Below, piece after piece: positions 8,253 to 15,793 of a stretch of 64,000 bases of DNA (position 1 is its first letter; each line of letters begins with the position of its first letter). The notes beneath the pieces are model-generated. The model saw nothing but the letters and a program-made list of their open reading frames with translations. It did no database searches and was not told where the DNA came from. Position numbers and translations under genes: made by a program. The DNA is from Metaclostridioides mangenotii (GTDB lineage Bacteria; Bacillota; Clostridia; Peptostreptococcales; Peptostreptococcaceae), in assembly GCF_017873185.1 (NCBI RefSeq), contig NZ_JAGGJX010000001.1:434001-498000 (forward strand), given 5' to 3'.

Positions 8253-9086
8253 ATGAAAAATAGATTTGGCTTGTCACAAGGAGATGTTTTACAGAATGAT
8301 GATATAATGAAGGCTTTTGCATGCAGTGGACAGGGTTGTATGAGAAAATCAAATTCCACTAATACTCTTGTTTTAATCTCAGATGAGACGAAAGGGCTAT
8401 ATGAAGATAAGTGGTATAAAAATGAATTTCATTATACTGGTATGGGGAAAAATGGGGACCAAAGCCTTGACTTTATGCAAAATAAAACCTTAGCTTTAAG
8501 TAATGAAAATACGGTAGAAATACATTTGTTTGAAGTGTTTGAAAAGAAACGTTATACATATATAGGGCAGGTTTACTTAATTGGGGAACCTTATCAGTCC
8601 ATTCAGCAGGGGGAAGATGGAATCGATAGAACTGTATGGATTTTCAAATTAAAGTTAATTAGTGATTATGGTTTACCTAATATAGAAAAGGGTGTATTTG
8701 AAAGAAATAGTGATATGAAAGTAAGGAAGATAAAAAAACTTAAAGCAGAAGAAATTATTGATAAAGCTAAAAAAGTAAAAGGTAAAGCAGGTGCAGTAAA
8801 TGTTATTTCACAGACCCACAGCAGAAATCAAATTATTATAGGGTATACAAAAATGAGAGCAAAAGGTTTTTGTGAACTTTGTAAAGAAAAAGCACCTTTT
8901 ATAAATTTAAACAATGAACCTTATTTAGAAGTACATCATATTATTTGGCTATCTAAGGGAGGAAATGACGATATTGATAATACAGTGGCATTATGTCCTA
9001 ACTGTCATAAAAAAATGCATATTCTTAATATAGATAAAGATGTTGAACACTTGTCAAATTTAAATAAATATATAATTCACACTTAA
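8253..9086 (+). CDS. SRA-like/HNH endonuclease (McrA-type modification-dependent restriction)
   Basis: A 277-residue two-domain protein. The N-terminal half (about residues 25-150, with YTGMGKNGDQ and IHLFEV...YTYIGQVYL) resembles the SRA/YDG-type modified-base recognition domain of ScoMcrA-like proteins. The C-terminal part (about 205-265) is an HNH nuclease with CELCKEKAPF, LEVHHIIWLSKGG, DIDNTVALCPNCH and a final His region; four Cys for zinc and the HH/N/H catalytic set are all present. Type IV restriction enzymes of this kind cut DNA containing modified cytosine. Ribosome binding site CAGGAG. The last third is duplicated at 13161-13608 together with about 35 bases of 3' flank. Confidence 0.8.
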   Translation: MKNRFGLSQGDVLQNDDIMKAFACSGQGCMRKSNSTNTLVLISDETKGLYEDKWYKNEFHYTGMGKNGDQSLDFMQNKTLALSNENTVEIHLFEVFEKKRYTYIGQVYLIGEPYQSIQQGEDGIDRTVWIFKLKLISDYGLPNIEKGVFERNSDMKVRKIKKLKAEEIIDKAKKVKGKAGAVNVISQTHSRNQIIIGYTKMRAKGFCELCKEKAPFINLNNEPYLEVHHIIWLSKGGNDDIDNTVALCPNCHKKMHILNIDKDVEHLSNLNKYIIHT

Positions 9087-9145
9087 AAATATAAGTATTG
9101 GTATAGGAGATAAGTATGATTCAAGTTTAAATATTTGATACTGCA

Positions 9146-9205
9146 AATAACCCAACAGTAACCCAATTAGAAATGAAAAACACCAAAAATATTGCCTATA
9201 ATTAA
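9146..9205 (+). pseudogene. Possible integrase C-terminal tail remnant (copy B)
   Basis: A short open tail beginning NNPTVTQLEMKNTKN and ending at TAA 9203-9205; same N-x-x-x-T-[HQ]-L pattern as the tails at 7827 and 9373. The preceding domain is missing. Confidence 0.3.
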
Positions 9206-9372
9206 AAAATACTTTCTAAGAAATATTGAAATTTTACCATTTTAATATTATGTATAATAAACTTAACTCTGTATAATATTCATGGGTGGAATGACTGAAA
9301 TAACTAAGAAGTAATTTGTATATATTGAAATAACAACATTCGTAGTAGTTGTATATTTCTGAATATATCTAA

Positions 9373-9408
9373 ATTAACACAACCATAACACAACTAGCGG
9401 AAAGCTAG
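9373..9408 (+). pseudogene. Possible integrase C-terminal tail remnant (copy C)
   Basis: A short open tail reading INTTITQLAES then stop; third occurrence of the pattern. Inference only. Confidence 0.3.
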
Positions 9409-9420
9409 TTAAAATAATAT

Positions 9421-9463
9421 AAAAAAAGACCTTCAACTAATCTGCAGTTTTGGGTCTTTTTTA
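9421..9463. terminator. Bidirectional terminator behind the integrase remnant
   Basis: AAAAAAAGACC...GGTCTTTTTT with an internal partial stem, U-rich on both strands. It ends the minus-strand recombinase fragment. A related hairpin lies at 29096-29134. Confidence 0.6.
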
Positions 9464-9903
9464 TAGTTTAAATATATTATTTAATGTATTTACCGCTTCA
9501 TATTTCTTTTCTTCCATGACTTCAGTATATATGTTCATAGTAATTGATATGTCACTATGCCCCATAAGAGCTTGCACGGTTTTAGGAGGTACATCATTTT
9601 CAAATAATCTTGTAGCATAAGTTTTTCTTAGTCCATGAAATTTAATAGGTTCTATATCAAGTTTTTTTAATACCGCTCTTAAATTATCTTTAGGCCTTTG
9701 ATGATTAATTGGTTGGCCAAGTTCATCAGCAAATACATAATCATTTTTTATATATAAGGCACCCATTTTTAATATCATTGTATTTTGCTCTTTCTTATAC
9801 TCCCTTAATCTTATTAGTATATCATTAGGAAGGGGGGGTAGTTCTAATTGAATTATCAGTTTTAGGCTCATGTTCTACTATCGTATATGTCTTATTTCCG
9901 TTT
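9461..9903 (-). pseudogene. Tyrosine recombinase, C-terminal catalytic remnant with frameshift
   Basis: The last 120 residues are the catalytic half of a phage-type integrase: FHGLRKTYATRLF (His-x-x-Arg), ALMGHSDISITMNIY (second His and nucleophile Tyr). On the minus strand the frame before a run of seven C (9832-9838 as G) reads TIVEHEPKTDNSIRT and continues after it as PLPNDI only if one C is removed, so the gene is frameshifted there. The N-terminal arm-binding and core domains are replaced by an unrelated membrane-protein gene. Not functional as it stands; a homopolymer sequencing error could explain the frameshift but not the missing N-terminus. Confidence 0.8.
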
Positions 9904-10189
9904 GTCTCATACATAGGTACTTATCCTTTACAAACATATAAACAGATAATATCATTGAAATTATGGCAATTATCCCCGGCGAAAAAGTTGCTAATTTTGT
10001 TAAAGAAGGAAGAGAGTCTAACCATTTTTCTAATAAAGTTACATATACTATATCTGGTTCTGCTAGTATATATATCAATTTACTTAATAAAAAAGTAATT
10101 GATTGAATTAAAAGTGATATTATACTCAATATTAAAAAAAATAACGATAAAACCCTACTTTCCTTTTCATTTAAATTTACTTTTTTCAT
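9878..10189 (-). CDS. Small hypothetical membrane protein
   Basis: 103 residues with two clear hydrophobic helices (about 14-38 and 70-88) separated by a soluble loop. The last 12 residues are encoded by the integrase remnant in another frame, so the original C-terminus has probably been replaced at the junction. It lies downstream of another small minus-strand gene (10232-10555), perhaps as an exported-protein/membrane-protein pair. Family not recognised. Confidence 0.45.
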   Translation of the reverse strand: MKKVNLNEKESRVLSLFFLILSIISLLIQSITFLLSKLIYILAEPDIVYVTLLEKWLDSLPSLTKLATFSPGIIAIISMILSVYMFVKDKYLCMRQTEIRHIR

Positions 10190-10231
10190 GTTTTTACCTC
10201 TTAGATTCTATAAATTTTTACTACTAAAATC

Positions 10232-10555
10232 TCAATTGTCAAATACTTTAACAGTTGCTGTTGCAGTTTTACCAGTGAAAGTACCTTTAGCATAGTATCT
10301 TTGTACAACTTGATAAGTTTTGTATCTAGGTCTAAAAATTATCATTTTTCTTTTGCCTTTAGGAGCTGAAATAGAATACGTTGCAGCGTATGATTTAGAT
10401 TTTCCGACTGTCACCCCTAAACTATTTGCAACATTACCCGATCCAATTGGATAAGAGCCTGATATAGTATTAGTAAAAGATAAGTTTGCTATATATTTAA
10501 TAAAAGAGTAGTATATTAAATGTAATAAATCAATAAGTTTGACATAACTGGTCAT
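10232..10555 (-). CDS. Hypothetical beta-rich protein, probably N-terminally truncated
   Basis: 107 residues. The C-terminal 80 residues are Ser/Thr/Tyr/Lys rich with alternating hydrophobics (SLGVTVGKSKSYAATYSI, then KGTFTGKTATATVKV), as in secreted beta-sandwich proteins. The first 30 residues look unlike a signal peptide and there is no good ribosome binding site at the ATG, so the true 5' end is probably lost. Function unknown. Confidence 0.4.
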   Translation of the reverse strand: MTSYVKLIDLLHLIYYSFIKYIANLSFTNTISGSYPIGSGNVANSLGVTVGKSKSYAATYSISAPKGKRKMIIFRPRYKTYQVVQRYYAKGTFTGKTATATVKVFDN

Positions 10556-10990
10556 TTAAAGGGAATAACTGGGAATGATTATCGATATAATTGAATGTTT
10601 ATAAAATATTAAATTGCATTTTTATTGCCTATTTTACCATTGAAAATATGAGATAATTGTATTGTGGAAAAATATTCCACTACATACAATTTCATAACTG
10701 GCTAGATTAAGTTAAAAGGACTTGTCTAGTCAGTGCATGCGAGTTATAGTATTTAATTCAGGTGCAATTCCTGAAGCTTGCCTTCTTTTGATTAAATAGT
10801 AGTATAAAAGATACCTATTATTTTTCTTAAATCATAATTCAATTTTTTATTTTAATGGTATAACTGAGAAATATTAAAATATATTAAACCTTTATTGCCT
10901 TTTTATAAAATGAGACAATTGTATCAAAGAAGAATGATATAATGGAATAAATAAAACTAACTATAATAATTTATATGGAGGAATACTTGC
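10556..10990. other. Intergenic region with structured element
   Basis: 435 bases without a gene. Near 10698-10735, ACTGGCTAG pairs with CTAGTCAGT, and near 10759-10780 TTCAGG pairs with CCTGAA around a 7-base loop (TGCAATT) that resembles a tRNA T-loop. A complete tRNA or known riboswitch could not be folded from it by eye. Confidence 0.3.
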
Positions 10991-11377
10991 ATGAAGGCGC
11001 AAATTAATCTAATTACAATCTGGACAAATAATATAGATAAAATGAAGACATTTTATAAAGAAGTACTTGGCTTCGAGATTATAGAAGATCTTGGAGGTTA
11101 TGTTGAATTTAATAACAAAGGAGTAAGATTTGCAATCAGTAAACGAAGCGTTATGGATATTTATAGCAAAGATTTTAAGGAAAAAATATCTGGTCAAGCT
11201 TTCGAGTTAGCTTTTCCATGTGAAGATCAAGATGATGTAGATGATTCGTTTGCCCGTTTAATTACTCTTGGAGCAAGACCTATTAATGAACCACAAAATA
11301 TGCCCTGGAATCAAAGAACAGCTTTATTTGCAGATCCAGATGGTAATATACACGAAATTTTTGCTGACATAAAATAG
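10991..11377 (+). CDS. VOC-family (glyoxalase/bleomycin-resistance-like) protein
   Basis: 128 residues of the vicinal oxygen chelate fold: two beta-alpha-beta-beta-beta modules, starting ITIWTNNIDKMKTFYKEVL and ending TALFADPDGNIHEIF, the usual metal-site Glu at the end of the second module. Such proteins are metalloenzymes acting on small molecules or drug-binding proteins; substrate unknown. Good ribosome binding site (ATGGAGGA), own terminator directly downstream. Confidence 0.85.
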   Translation: MKAQINLITIWTNNIDKMKTFYKEVLGFEIIEDLGGYVEFNNKGVRFAISKRSVMDIYSKDFKEKISGQAFELAFPCEDQDDVDDSFARLITLGARPINEPQNMPWNQRTALFADPDGNIHEIFADIK

Positions 11378-11408
11378 TACAAAAAACGTTCGCTTAAATA
11401 ATAAAATT

Positions 11409-11438
11409 AAAAGAACTCTAGGAATCGGGTTCTTTTTT
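11409..11438 (+). terminator. Intrinsic terminator of the VOC gene
   Basis: AAAAGAACTC...GGGTTCTTTTTT stem-loop with T-run. Confidence 0.8.
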
Positions 11439-11460
11439 TATGCAATAAATGGAGAAGGTA

Positions 11461-11595
11461 ATGAGTAATGAAAAAATTTTTATGACTATAGATTTACCTA
11501 ACATGGAACTAAGAGAGATAAGTAAGGGCATGGGGAAGATACCTAAGAGTTCTAAGGTAGAAAGGAAGTACAATAAAAATAAGTATGACATATAA
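11461..11595 (+). CDS. Small phage-type hypothetical protein
   Basis: 44 residues starting MSNEKIFMTIDLPNMELREI, charged and Lys-rich at the end. It has a ribosome binding site (GGAGAAGG) and a well-placed ATG. It belongs to a run of tiny plus-strand genes (11461-12045) that ends in a phage HNH fragment, so it is probably a phage or conjugative-element leftover. Function unknown. Confidence 0.45.
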   Translation: MSNEKIFMTIDLPNMELREISKGMGKIPKSSKVERKYNKNKYDI

Positions 11596-11614
11596 AGGAG
11601 GTACTAAGTATAGA

Positions 11615-11868
11615 ATGATTAAAACAAATCGAGTAAATATATTAAAAGGTAAGACAAGTAAGGAAATTGCGCCATTATAATACAAGGATGTTTTAAAAAC
11701 TTTACTGAAGATACATTTTCATATTATTACTTTTGCAACTACGTAGCTGAAGCAGTAACGCTATATTACAAAGGTAACCAGCTAACTAAAGAACAGGCTG
11801 ATGAAATAAATGTACATATATCTAATATGATTCAGGAATTAATTAGAAAGAATCATAAAGATTTCTAA
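11615..11868 (+). pseudogene. Frameshifted small hypothetical gene
   Basis: The first 21 codons (from ATG 11615, stop 11678) and a following open segment in another frame (11677-11868, with FKNFTEDTFSYYYFCNYVAE) look like one 80-85-residue protein split by a single-base shift at CCATTATAATA. AAAGGAGGT lies upstream. The family is not recognised. Confidence 0.4.
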
Positions 11869-11886
11869 TGAAAGGTAGGTGATCCA

Positions 11887-12045
11887 ATGAACTTAATGAC
11901 ACCTGAATTACTAATAAAGATTAAGTCTTTACTTAGTATTCAAAAGAACTATAGACCTTATAGGTTAAATGAATGGAATATACTTCGTAGGGCTGCACTC
12001 AAGAGAGATAACAATGAGTGCCAAGACTCAGTAGTAAGAAATTAA
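11887..12045 (+). pseudogene. Phage HNH endonuclease, N-terminal fragment
   Basis: 52 codons ending NEWNILRRAALKRDNNECQ then unrelated residues and a stop. The W-x-x-L-R-x-x-x-L-K-R-D-x-x-x-C-Q pattern is the usual start of phage terminase-associated HNH proteins. The HNH core itself is missing, so the fragment is inactive. Confidence 0.55.
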
Positions 12046-12049
12046 TAAT

Positions 12050-12092
12050 AAAAAAGCAGTTAGCATAAATAATCTAACCACTTTTTTATTTT
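12050..12092. terminator. Terminator between convergent genes
   Basis: AAAAAAGCAGTTAG...CTAACCACTTTTTT, an imperfect stem with A- and T-runs; it separates the plus-strand HNH fragment from minus-strand agrD. Confidence 0.55.
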
Positions 12093-12095
12093 TAG

Positions 12096-12242
12096 CTATT
12101 TTTTTTTAAATTTTTGTGTATCTTTTGGCATTTTTGGTTGGTGTGATAAAAATCCTGATGTTGAATTAGCTGATAACTTAACTGTACTTAGTGCTAATGA
12201 TCCTACTTTTTGCAATACTACTGAACTTTTACTTCTTTTCAT
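12096..12242 (-). CDS. agrD: AgrD-like cyclic (serine-type) autoinducer precursor
   Basis: 48 residues. Its ATG overlaps the agrB stop codon (ATGA). After a 25-residue amphipathic leader comes ANSTSGFLSHQPKMPKD. AgrD peptides of clostridia end in a HQP-x-x-P recognition tail directly after the mature ring; in the usual form a Cys stands five residues before this His. Here that position is Ser29 (S-G-F-L-S, then HQPKMP), so the ring would be a lactone formed by serine rather than a thiolactone. AgrB, encoded just upstream, would cleave and cyclise it. Precise mature boundaries are inferred. Confidence 0.8.
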   Translation of the reverse strand: MKRSKSSVVLQKVGSLALSTVKLSANSTSGFLSHQPKMPKDTQKFKKK

Positions 12243-12826
12243 AAATTAGTCACTCCTTTCTTTAATATACCTAATATTAACATTATAAAAATACATACAA
12301 TTACAGAAAATGCATACATAGCGTATTCATATGTAACTGCGTATCTAATGCCGAAAAAAGATATTACTAAAAGAAAACTACTTAAATATGTAACAATTTT
12401 TATATATTTTTTTCTTTCTTTATTACTTAAAGGGTTGTTTCTATGCTCTTGAGGAGATAAAAATACTATCCCAACATAACTTATTATTGATATAATTGTA
12501 ATAAATATATCTGTATTAAGATTCATAAGTTTATCTAAAATATATGTATTAGATAAATACAACGTAATAAAAACTAATAGACACCTTCGATAGTTTTCTG
12601 CGTGAAATCCACCAGAAAATTGCCTTATAGGACAATAAAAGCATAAAAATAAAAGTGTTTCATTAAATTTATTTAACATATATCCTATAATTAATATTAC
12701 TGCTATATTAACTACAAAAGCTATCAATGTTTCGAAACCATATGAATAAATTTCAAATTCTTCATCTTCAATTGTTTCTCTTTCAATTAGATATGAAGTT
12801 ACCTTGTCTGCACACGATTTAATCAT
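12239..12826 (-). CDS. agrB: AgrB-like membrane peptidase for autoinducer maturation
   Basis: 195 residues, five to six hydrophobic helices. The catalytic motif is intact: RQFSGGFHAENYRRC, with the His and Cys that cut and cyclise AgrD. The gene overlaps agrD by four bases, giving translational coupling. A GGGGGCG ribosome binding site precedes the ATG. The normal partners agrC and agrA are absent; only an agrC stub lies 35 bases upstream, so the host may secrete a signal that it cannot sense through this locus. Confidence 0.9.
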   Translation of the reverse strand: MIKSCADKVTSYLIERETIEDEEFEIYSYGFETLIAFVVNIAVILIIGYMLNKFNETLLFLCFYCPIRQFSGGFHAENYRRCLLVFITLYLSNTYILDKLMNLNTDIFITIISIISYVGIVFLSPQEHRNNPLSNKERKKYIKIVTYLSSFLLVISFFGIRYAVTYEYAMYAFSVIVCIFIMLILGILKKGVTNL

Positions 12827-12861
12827 TTATAACGCCCCCAAATTATGTAGATACCTTTTAA

Positions 12862-12987
12862 CTAATATTGAATTTGCAAATCAGCTAAAGGTAAAAGAAT
12901 AGACATACTTAAATTTTCTCCAAGTTTTTCTATTACTAATTCACCATTATATTTGTCAACTGCTTTTTTAATGCTGTTAATACCTAT
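12862..12987 (-). pseudogene. AgrC-type histidine kinase, C-terminal stub
   Basis: On the minus strand the last 41 codons of a GHKL kinase remain: GINSIKKAVDKYNGELVIE followed by LGENLSMSILLPL and a stop. The G-x-x-S-I-x-x-x-V-x-x-Y-x-G pattern is the ATPase lid/G2 region of AgrC-like sensors. The rest of the gene is cut exactly where the UmuC fragment begins (12988). Confidence 0.75.
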
Positions 12988-13608
12988 GTCGAGGACTTAT
13001 TAAATGTTGGTCGAGCTACTAAAAAGAAATTTTTAAAATACAATATAAACACTATAGGAGATTTATCAAATACAAAGCCAGAGTTTTTAAAGAATACATT
13101 AGGTAAAAGAGGTGTAGAACTTTGGAGTTTTGCTAATGGATAAGATAATTCCCCAGTAAGCTTATTCAAATTAACGTTAATTAGCACTTATGGTTTACCT
13201 AATATAGAAAAGGATGTATTTGAAAAAAATAGTGAAATGAAAGTAAGGAAGATAAAAAAGCTTAAATCAGAAGAAATTATTGATAATGCTAAAAAAGTAA
13301 AAGGTAAAGCAGGATCAGTAAATGTAATTTCACAGACCCATAGCAGAAATCAAATAATTATAGAGTATACAAAAATGAGAGCAAAAGGTTTTTGTGAACT
13401 TTGTAAAGAAAAGGCGCCCTTTATGAATTTAAGCAATGAACCGTATTTAGAAGTTCATCATATTATTTGGTTATCTAAGGGAGGGGATGACGATATTGAT
13501 AATACAGTGGCATTATGTCCTAATTGTCATATGAAAATGCATATTCTTAATTTAGATAAAGATATTGAACACTTGTCAAATTTAAATAAACAAATAATTC
13601 ATACTTAA
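12988..13608 (+). pseudogene. Chimeric remnant: UmuC/DinB fragment fused in frame to an SRA-HNH C-terminus
   Basis: Bases 12988-13160 encode VEDLLNVGRATKKKFLKY... through ELWSFANG, the helix-hairpin-helix thumb region of a Y-family DNA polymerase, with an in-frame TAA at 13141. From about 13161 the same frame continues as LFKLTLIST...LPNIEKDVFE and the complete HNH module (13237-13608) with all Cys and catalytic His/Asn residues (CELCKEKAPF, LEVHHIIWLSKGG, CPNCH). The second part is a near-identical copy of the end of the gene at 8253-9086. The 123-residue segment from ATG 13237 could still be translated, but it lacks the recognition domain. Confidence 0.75.
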
Positions 13609-13839
13609 AAATATATGTATTGGTATAGGAGATATATGCAAAGAATGAACTAAAAAGAGCATTAAAAGATATAAAGTGTTTTATTTTAGTGTGTCATGAG
13701 CGTGATTTTTATAAAGACATTGTAAGTGATGTATTAAATTATGAAAACTTAAAAATATAAAAAGTACCCTAGTTAATAACTTATACTATGGGTTATAATT
13801 ATATTATAACAAATAAGAAAACATAAAAGGATGTGCATT
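13609..13839 (+). other. Duplicated flank and unidentified coding remnant
   Basis: The first 35 bases repeat the flank of the HNH gene at 9087 (ATTGGTATAGGAGATA). Then a 38-codon open segment without start reads ELKRALKDIKCFILVCHERD and ends at TAA near 13760; not recognised. The remainder is the leader of the polymerase gene. Confidence 0.35.
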
Positions 13840-15585
13840 ATGAATAAAAGGCTAATTGTCATAGACTTTGAAGTTCTATCAAATGCTAACTTCTGGATGT
13901 GCTGTATGAAAGATGTAAAAAGTGGATTAGAACATACTATAGTTAATGATAGAAATGAATTTTTAAGAGTGTTTAATAAAAATAGAAATAGTATATGGCT
14001 AGGATACAATATAAGAGGATACGACCAATGGATTATGAAGGCTTTACTTACAAATCTAAACCCTTGTATGGTATCAGATAAAATTATAAAAGAAAAACTT
14101 TCGGGATGGCAAATAGATAGATCTTTAAATAGCCAGGAGTTATTCTTCTTTGAATTAGGAGATGGATTTAAAAGTCTTAAAGAGCTAGAGTTATTTATGG
14201 GAGAAAGTATAGTAGAAAGTAGTGTATCTTTTGACCTTGAAACTTATCCAGATAAAGAAGAAATAGAAGAGTTAACAAGTTATTGCCTACACGATGTTAA
14301 GATGACATTAAAGGTTTTTAATGAATTAAAACATGAATATGAAGCTCAAGAAGCGTTGATAAACTACTTTAACTTAGAAGAAAGATTTTTTAATAAATCA
14401 AAAGCTCAATTAAGTAGTTCAATATTGGGAGCTAAAAGACCAAATTTCGAAAGAAATGATGAATTTGATTTTAATATAATAAATACACTAAAGCTAAGTA
14501 AATATGACTATGTAAAAAAGTGGTATGAAGACTTTAATAACAGAGATTATAAAAAAGGTCTAAAAACAAATGTATATAATCTAGAAACAGACTTCGGATG
14601 GGGAGGGCTTCATTCTGCAAGAAAACAATATATTAAAGAAGGTTTTATTATAAATAGTGATGTAAGCTCATTTTATCCATCAATAATAATTAACTACAAT
14701 TTACTAAGTAGGAATGTATCAGAACCTAAAAAATATAAACAAATAAGAGATACTAGAATTGAACTTAAAAAAAATAAAGATCCTAAAGAATATCCATTAA
14801 AAATATTATTAAACTCAGTTTTTGGAGCATCAAAGGATAGAAAAAATTATTTATACGATCCTCAAGTTGGAAATGCAATATGTGTAAACGGTCAATTATT
14901 ATTACTTGATTTTATTGAAAAAGTCGAACTTGAGTTTGAAGATAAAGCAGAGCTTATACAGTGTAATACAGATGGTGTTATGTTTAGATTCAATAGTAAA
15001 GAAGATGTTGATAAATATCTAAAGATTTGTGAAGATTGGTGTGAGAGAACAAAAATGGACTTAGACCATGATATGATAGAAAAAGTTATTCAAAAAGATG
15101 TTAATAATTATATAATTATACAAGCTGATAAAAAAGTAAAAAGTAAAGGAGCTTATGTTAAAACGTTAAGTTTATTGGATAATGATTTGCCTATAGTTAA
15201 TAAAGCATTAAAAGAATATCTAATTAATAACGTAAGCATAGAAGATACTATTTTAAATTGTAATAATCTAATAGATTTTCAAAAGTGCGTTAAAATAACT
15301 GGTGCTTATAAATATGCTTTATATGGACAAGAGAAGATAAACTTAAAAGTAATAAGGGTGTTTGCAAGTAAATTAGCAAGTGATCCTTGTATAATGAAGG
15401 TTAAAGATGACTTTAAAAGTCCTGAGAAAATAGGTAATACACCAGATAGGGTATTTATAGTAAATGATAATATAGTATATATGAAAATACCTTCTAAACT
15501 AGATAAGTATTGGTATATTAATTTAGCTAAGAAAAGATTAGAAGACTTTGCACCTGAGCCAGAAATAACTTTATTTGATTTATAA
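13840..15585 (+). CDS. Phage-type family B DNA polymerase
   Basis: 581 residues. An N-terminal 3'-5' exonuclease is indicated by IDFEVLS (about 7-13), GYNIRGYDQW and YCLHDV. The polymerase domain has motif A DVSSFYPSIII (about 275), motif B ILLNSVFGASKD (about 322) and motif C QCNTDGVMF (about 376). The first acidic residue of motif C is Asn (N-T-D instead of D-T-D), as in some other phage polymerases that I recall. It would copy phage or element DNA. The ATG at 13831 lies inside the ribosome binding site (AAAGGATG), so the ATG at 13840 is preferred. No other replication genes are nearby; it seems to be a stranded phage gene, but the frame is intact. Confidence 0.85.
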   Translation: MNKRLIVIDFEVLSNANFWMCCMKDVKSGLEHTIVNDRNEFLRVFNKNRNSIWLGYNIRGYDQWIMKALLTNLNPCMVSDKIIKEKLSGWQIDRSLNSQELFFFELGDGFKSLKELELFMGESIVESSVSFDLETYPDKEEIEELTSYCLHDVKMTLKVFNELKHEYEAQEALINYFNLEERFFNKSKAQLSSSILGAKRPNFERNDEFDFNIINTLKLSKYDYVKKWYEDFNNRDYKKGLKTNVYNLETDFGWGGLHSARKQYIKEGFIINSDVSSFYPSIIINYNLLSRNVSEPKKYKQIRDTRIELKKNKDPKEYPLKILLNSVFGASKDRKNYLYDPQVGNAICVNGQLLLLDFIEKVELEFEDKAELIQCNTDGVMFRFNSKEDVDKYLKICEDWCERTKMDLDHDMIEKVIQKDVNNYIIIQADKKVKSKGAYVKTLSLLDNDLPIVNKALKEYLINNVSIEDTILNCNNLIDFQKCVKITGAYKYALYGQEKINLKVIRVFASKLASDPCIMKVKDDFKSPEKIGNTPDRVFIVNDNIVYMKIPSKLDKYWYINLAKKRLEDFAPEPEITLFDL

Positions 15586-15651
15586 TATTAAAAAATATAA
15601 ACTACTTGTAAAATAAACTTATTAAAAAAGCTTTTCTTGATTCACTCTTTA

Positions 15652-15680
15652 TTGACTTTTTCCACGTACAATAGTACAAT
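15652..15680 (+). promoter_or_regulatory. Promoter of the ABC-F/cfr cassette
   Basis: TTGACT (15652-15657), 17-base spacer, TACAAT (15675-15680). It lies 31 bases before the first leader peptide. Confidence 0.8.
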
Positions 15681-15710
15681 GATAAAAAATTCGAAATTTG
15701 AGGTGAAAAA

Positions 15711-15731
15711 ATGATTAATTTTTCTTGCTAA
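15711..15731 (+). CDS. Six-residue leader peptide of the attenuator
   Basis: ATG-ATT-AAT-TTT-TCT-TGC-TAA, preceded by GAGGTG at a suitable distance. Its coding bases (TTTTTCTTGC, 15719-15728) can pair with GCAAGAAAG (15794 onward), so a ribosome held on it would change downstream RNA folding. Short leaders of this type precede many ABC-F and other ribosome-targeting resistance genes. Confidence 0.65.
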   Translation: MINFSC

Positions 15732-15793
15732 TTTTTAAAGTACATTTAATACAAAGATAAACAGATGTGTTCTGTTTGTTTTGCTGTACTTAT

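Noticed and set aside
10740-10800. tRNA gene
   Set aside because: A T-arm-like hairpin exists, but no matching acceptor, D or anticodon arm could be found.
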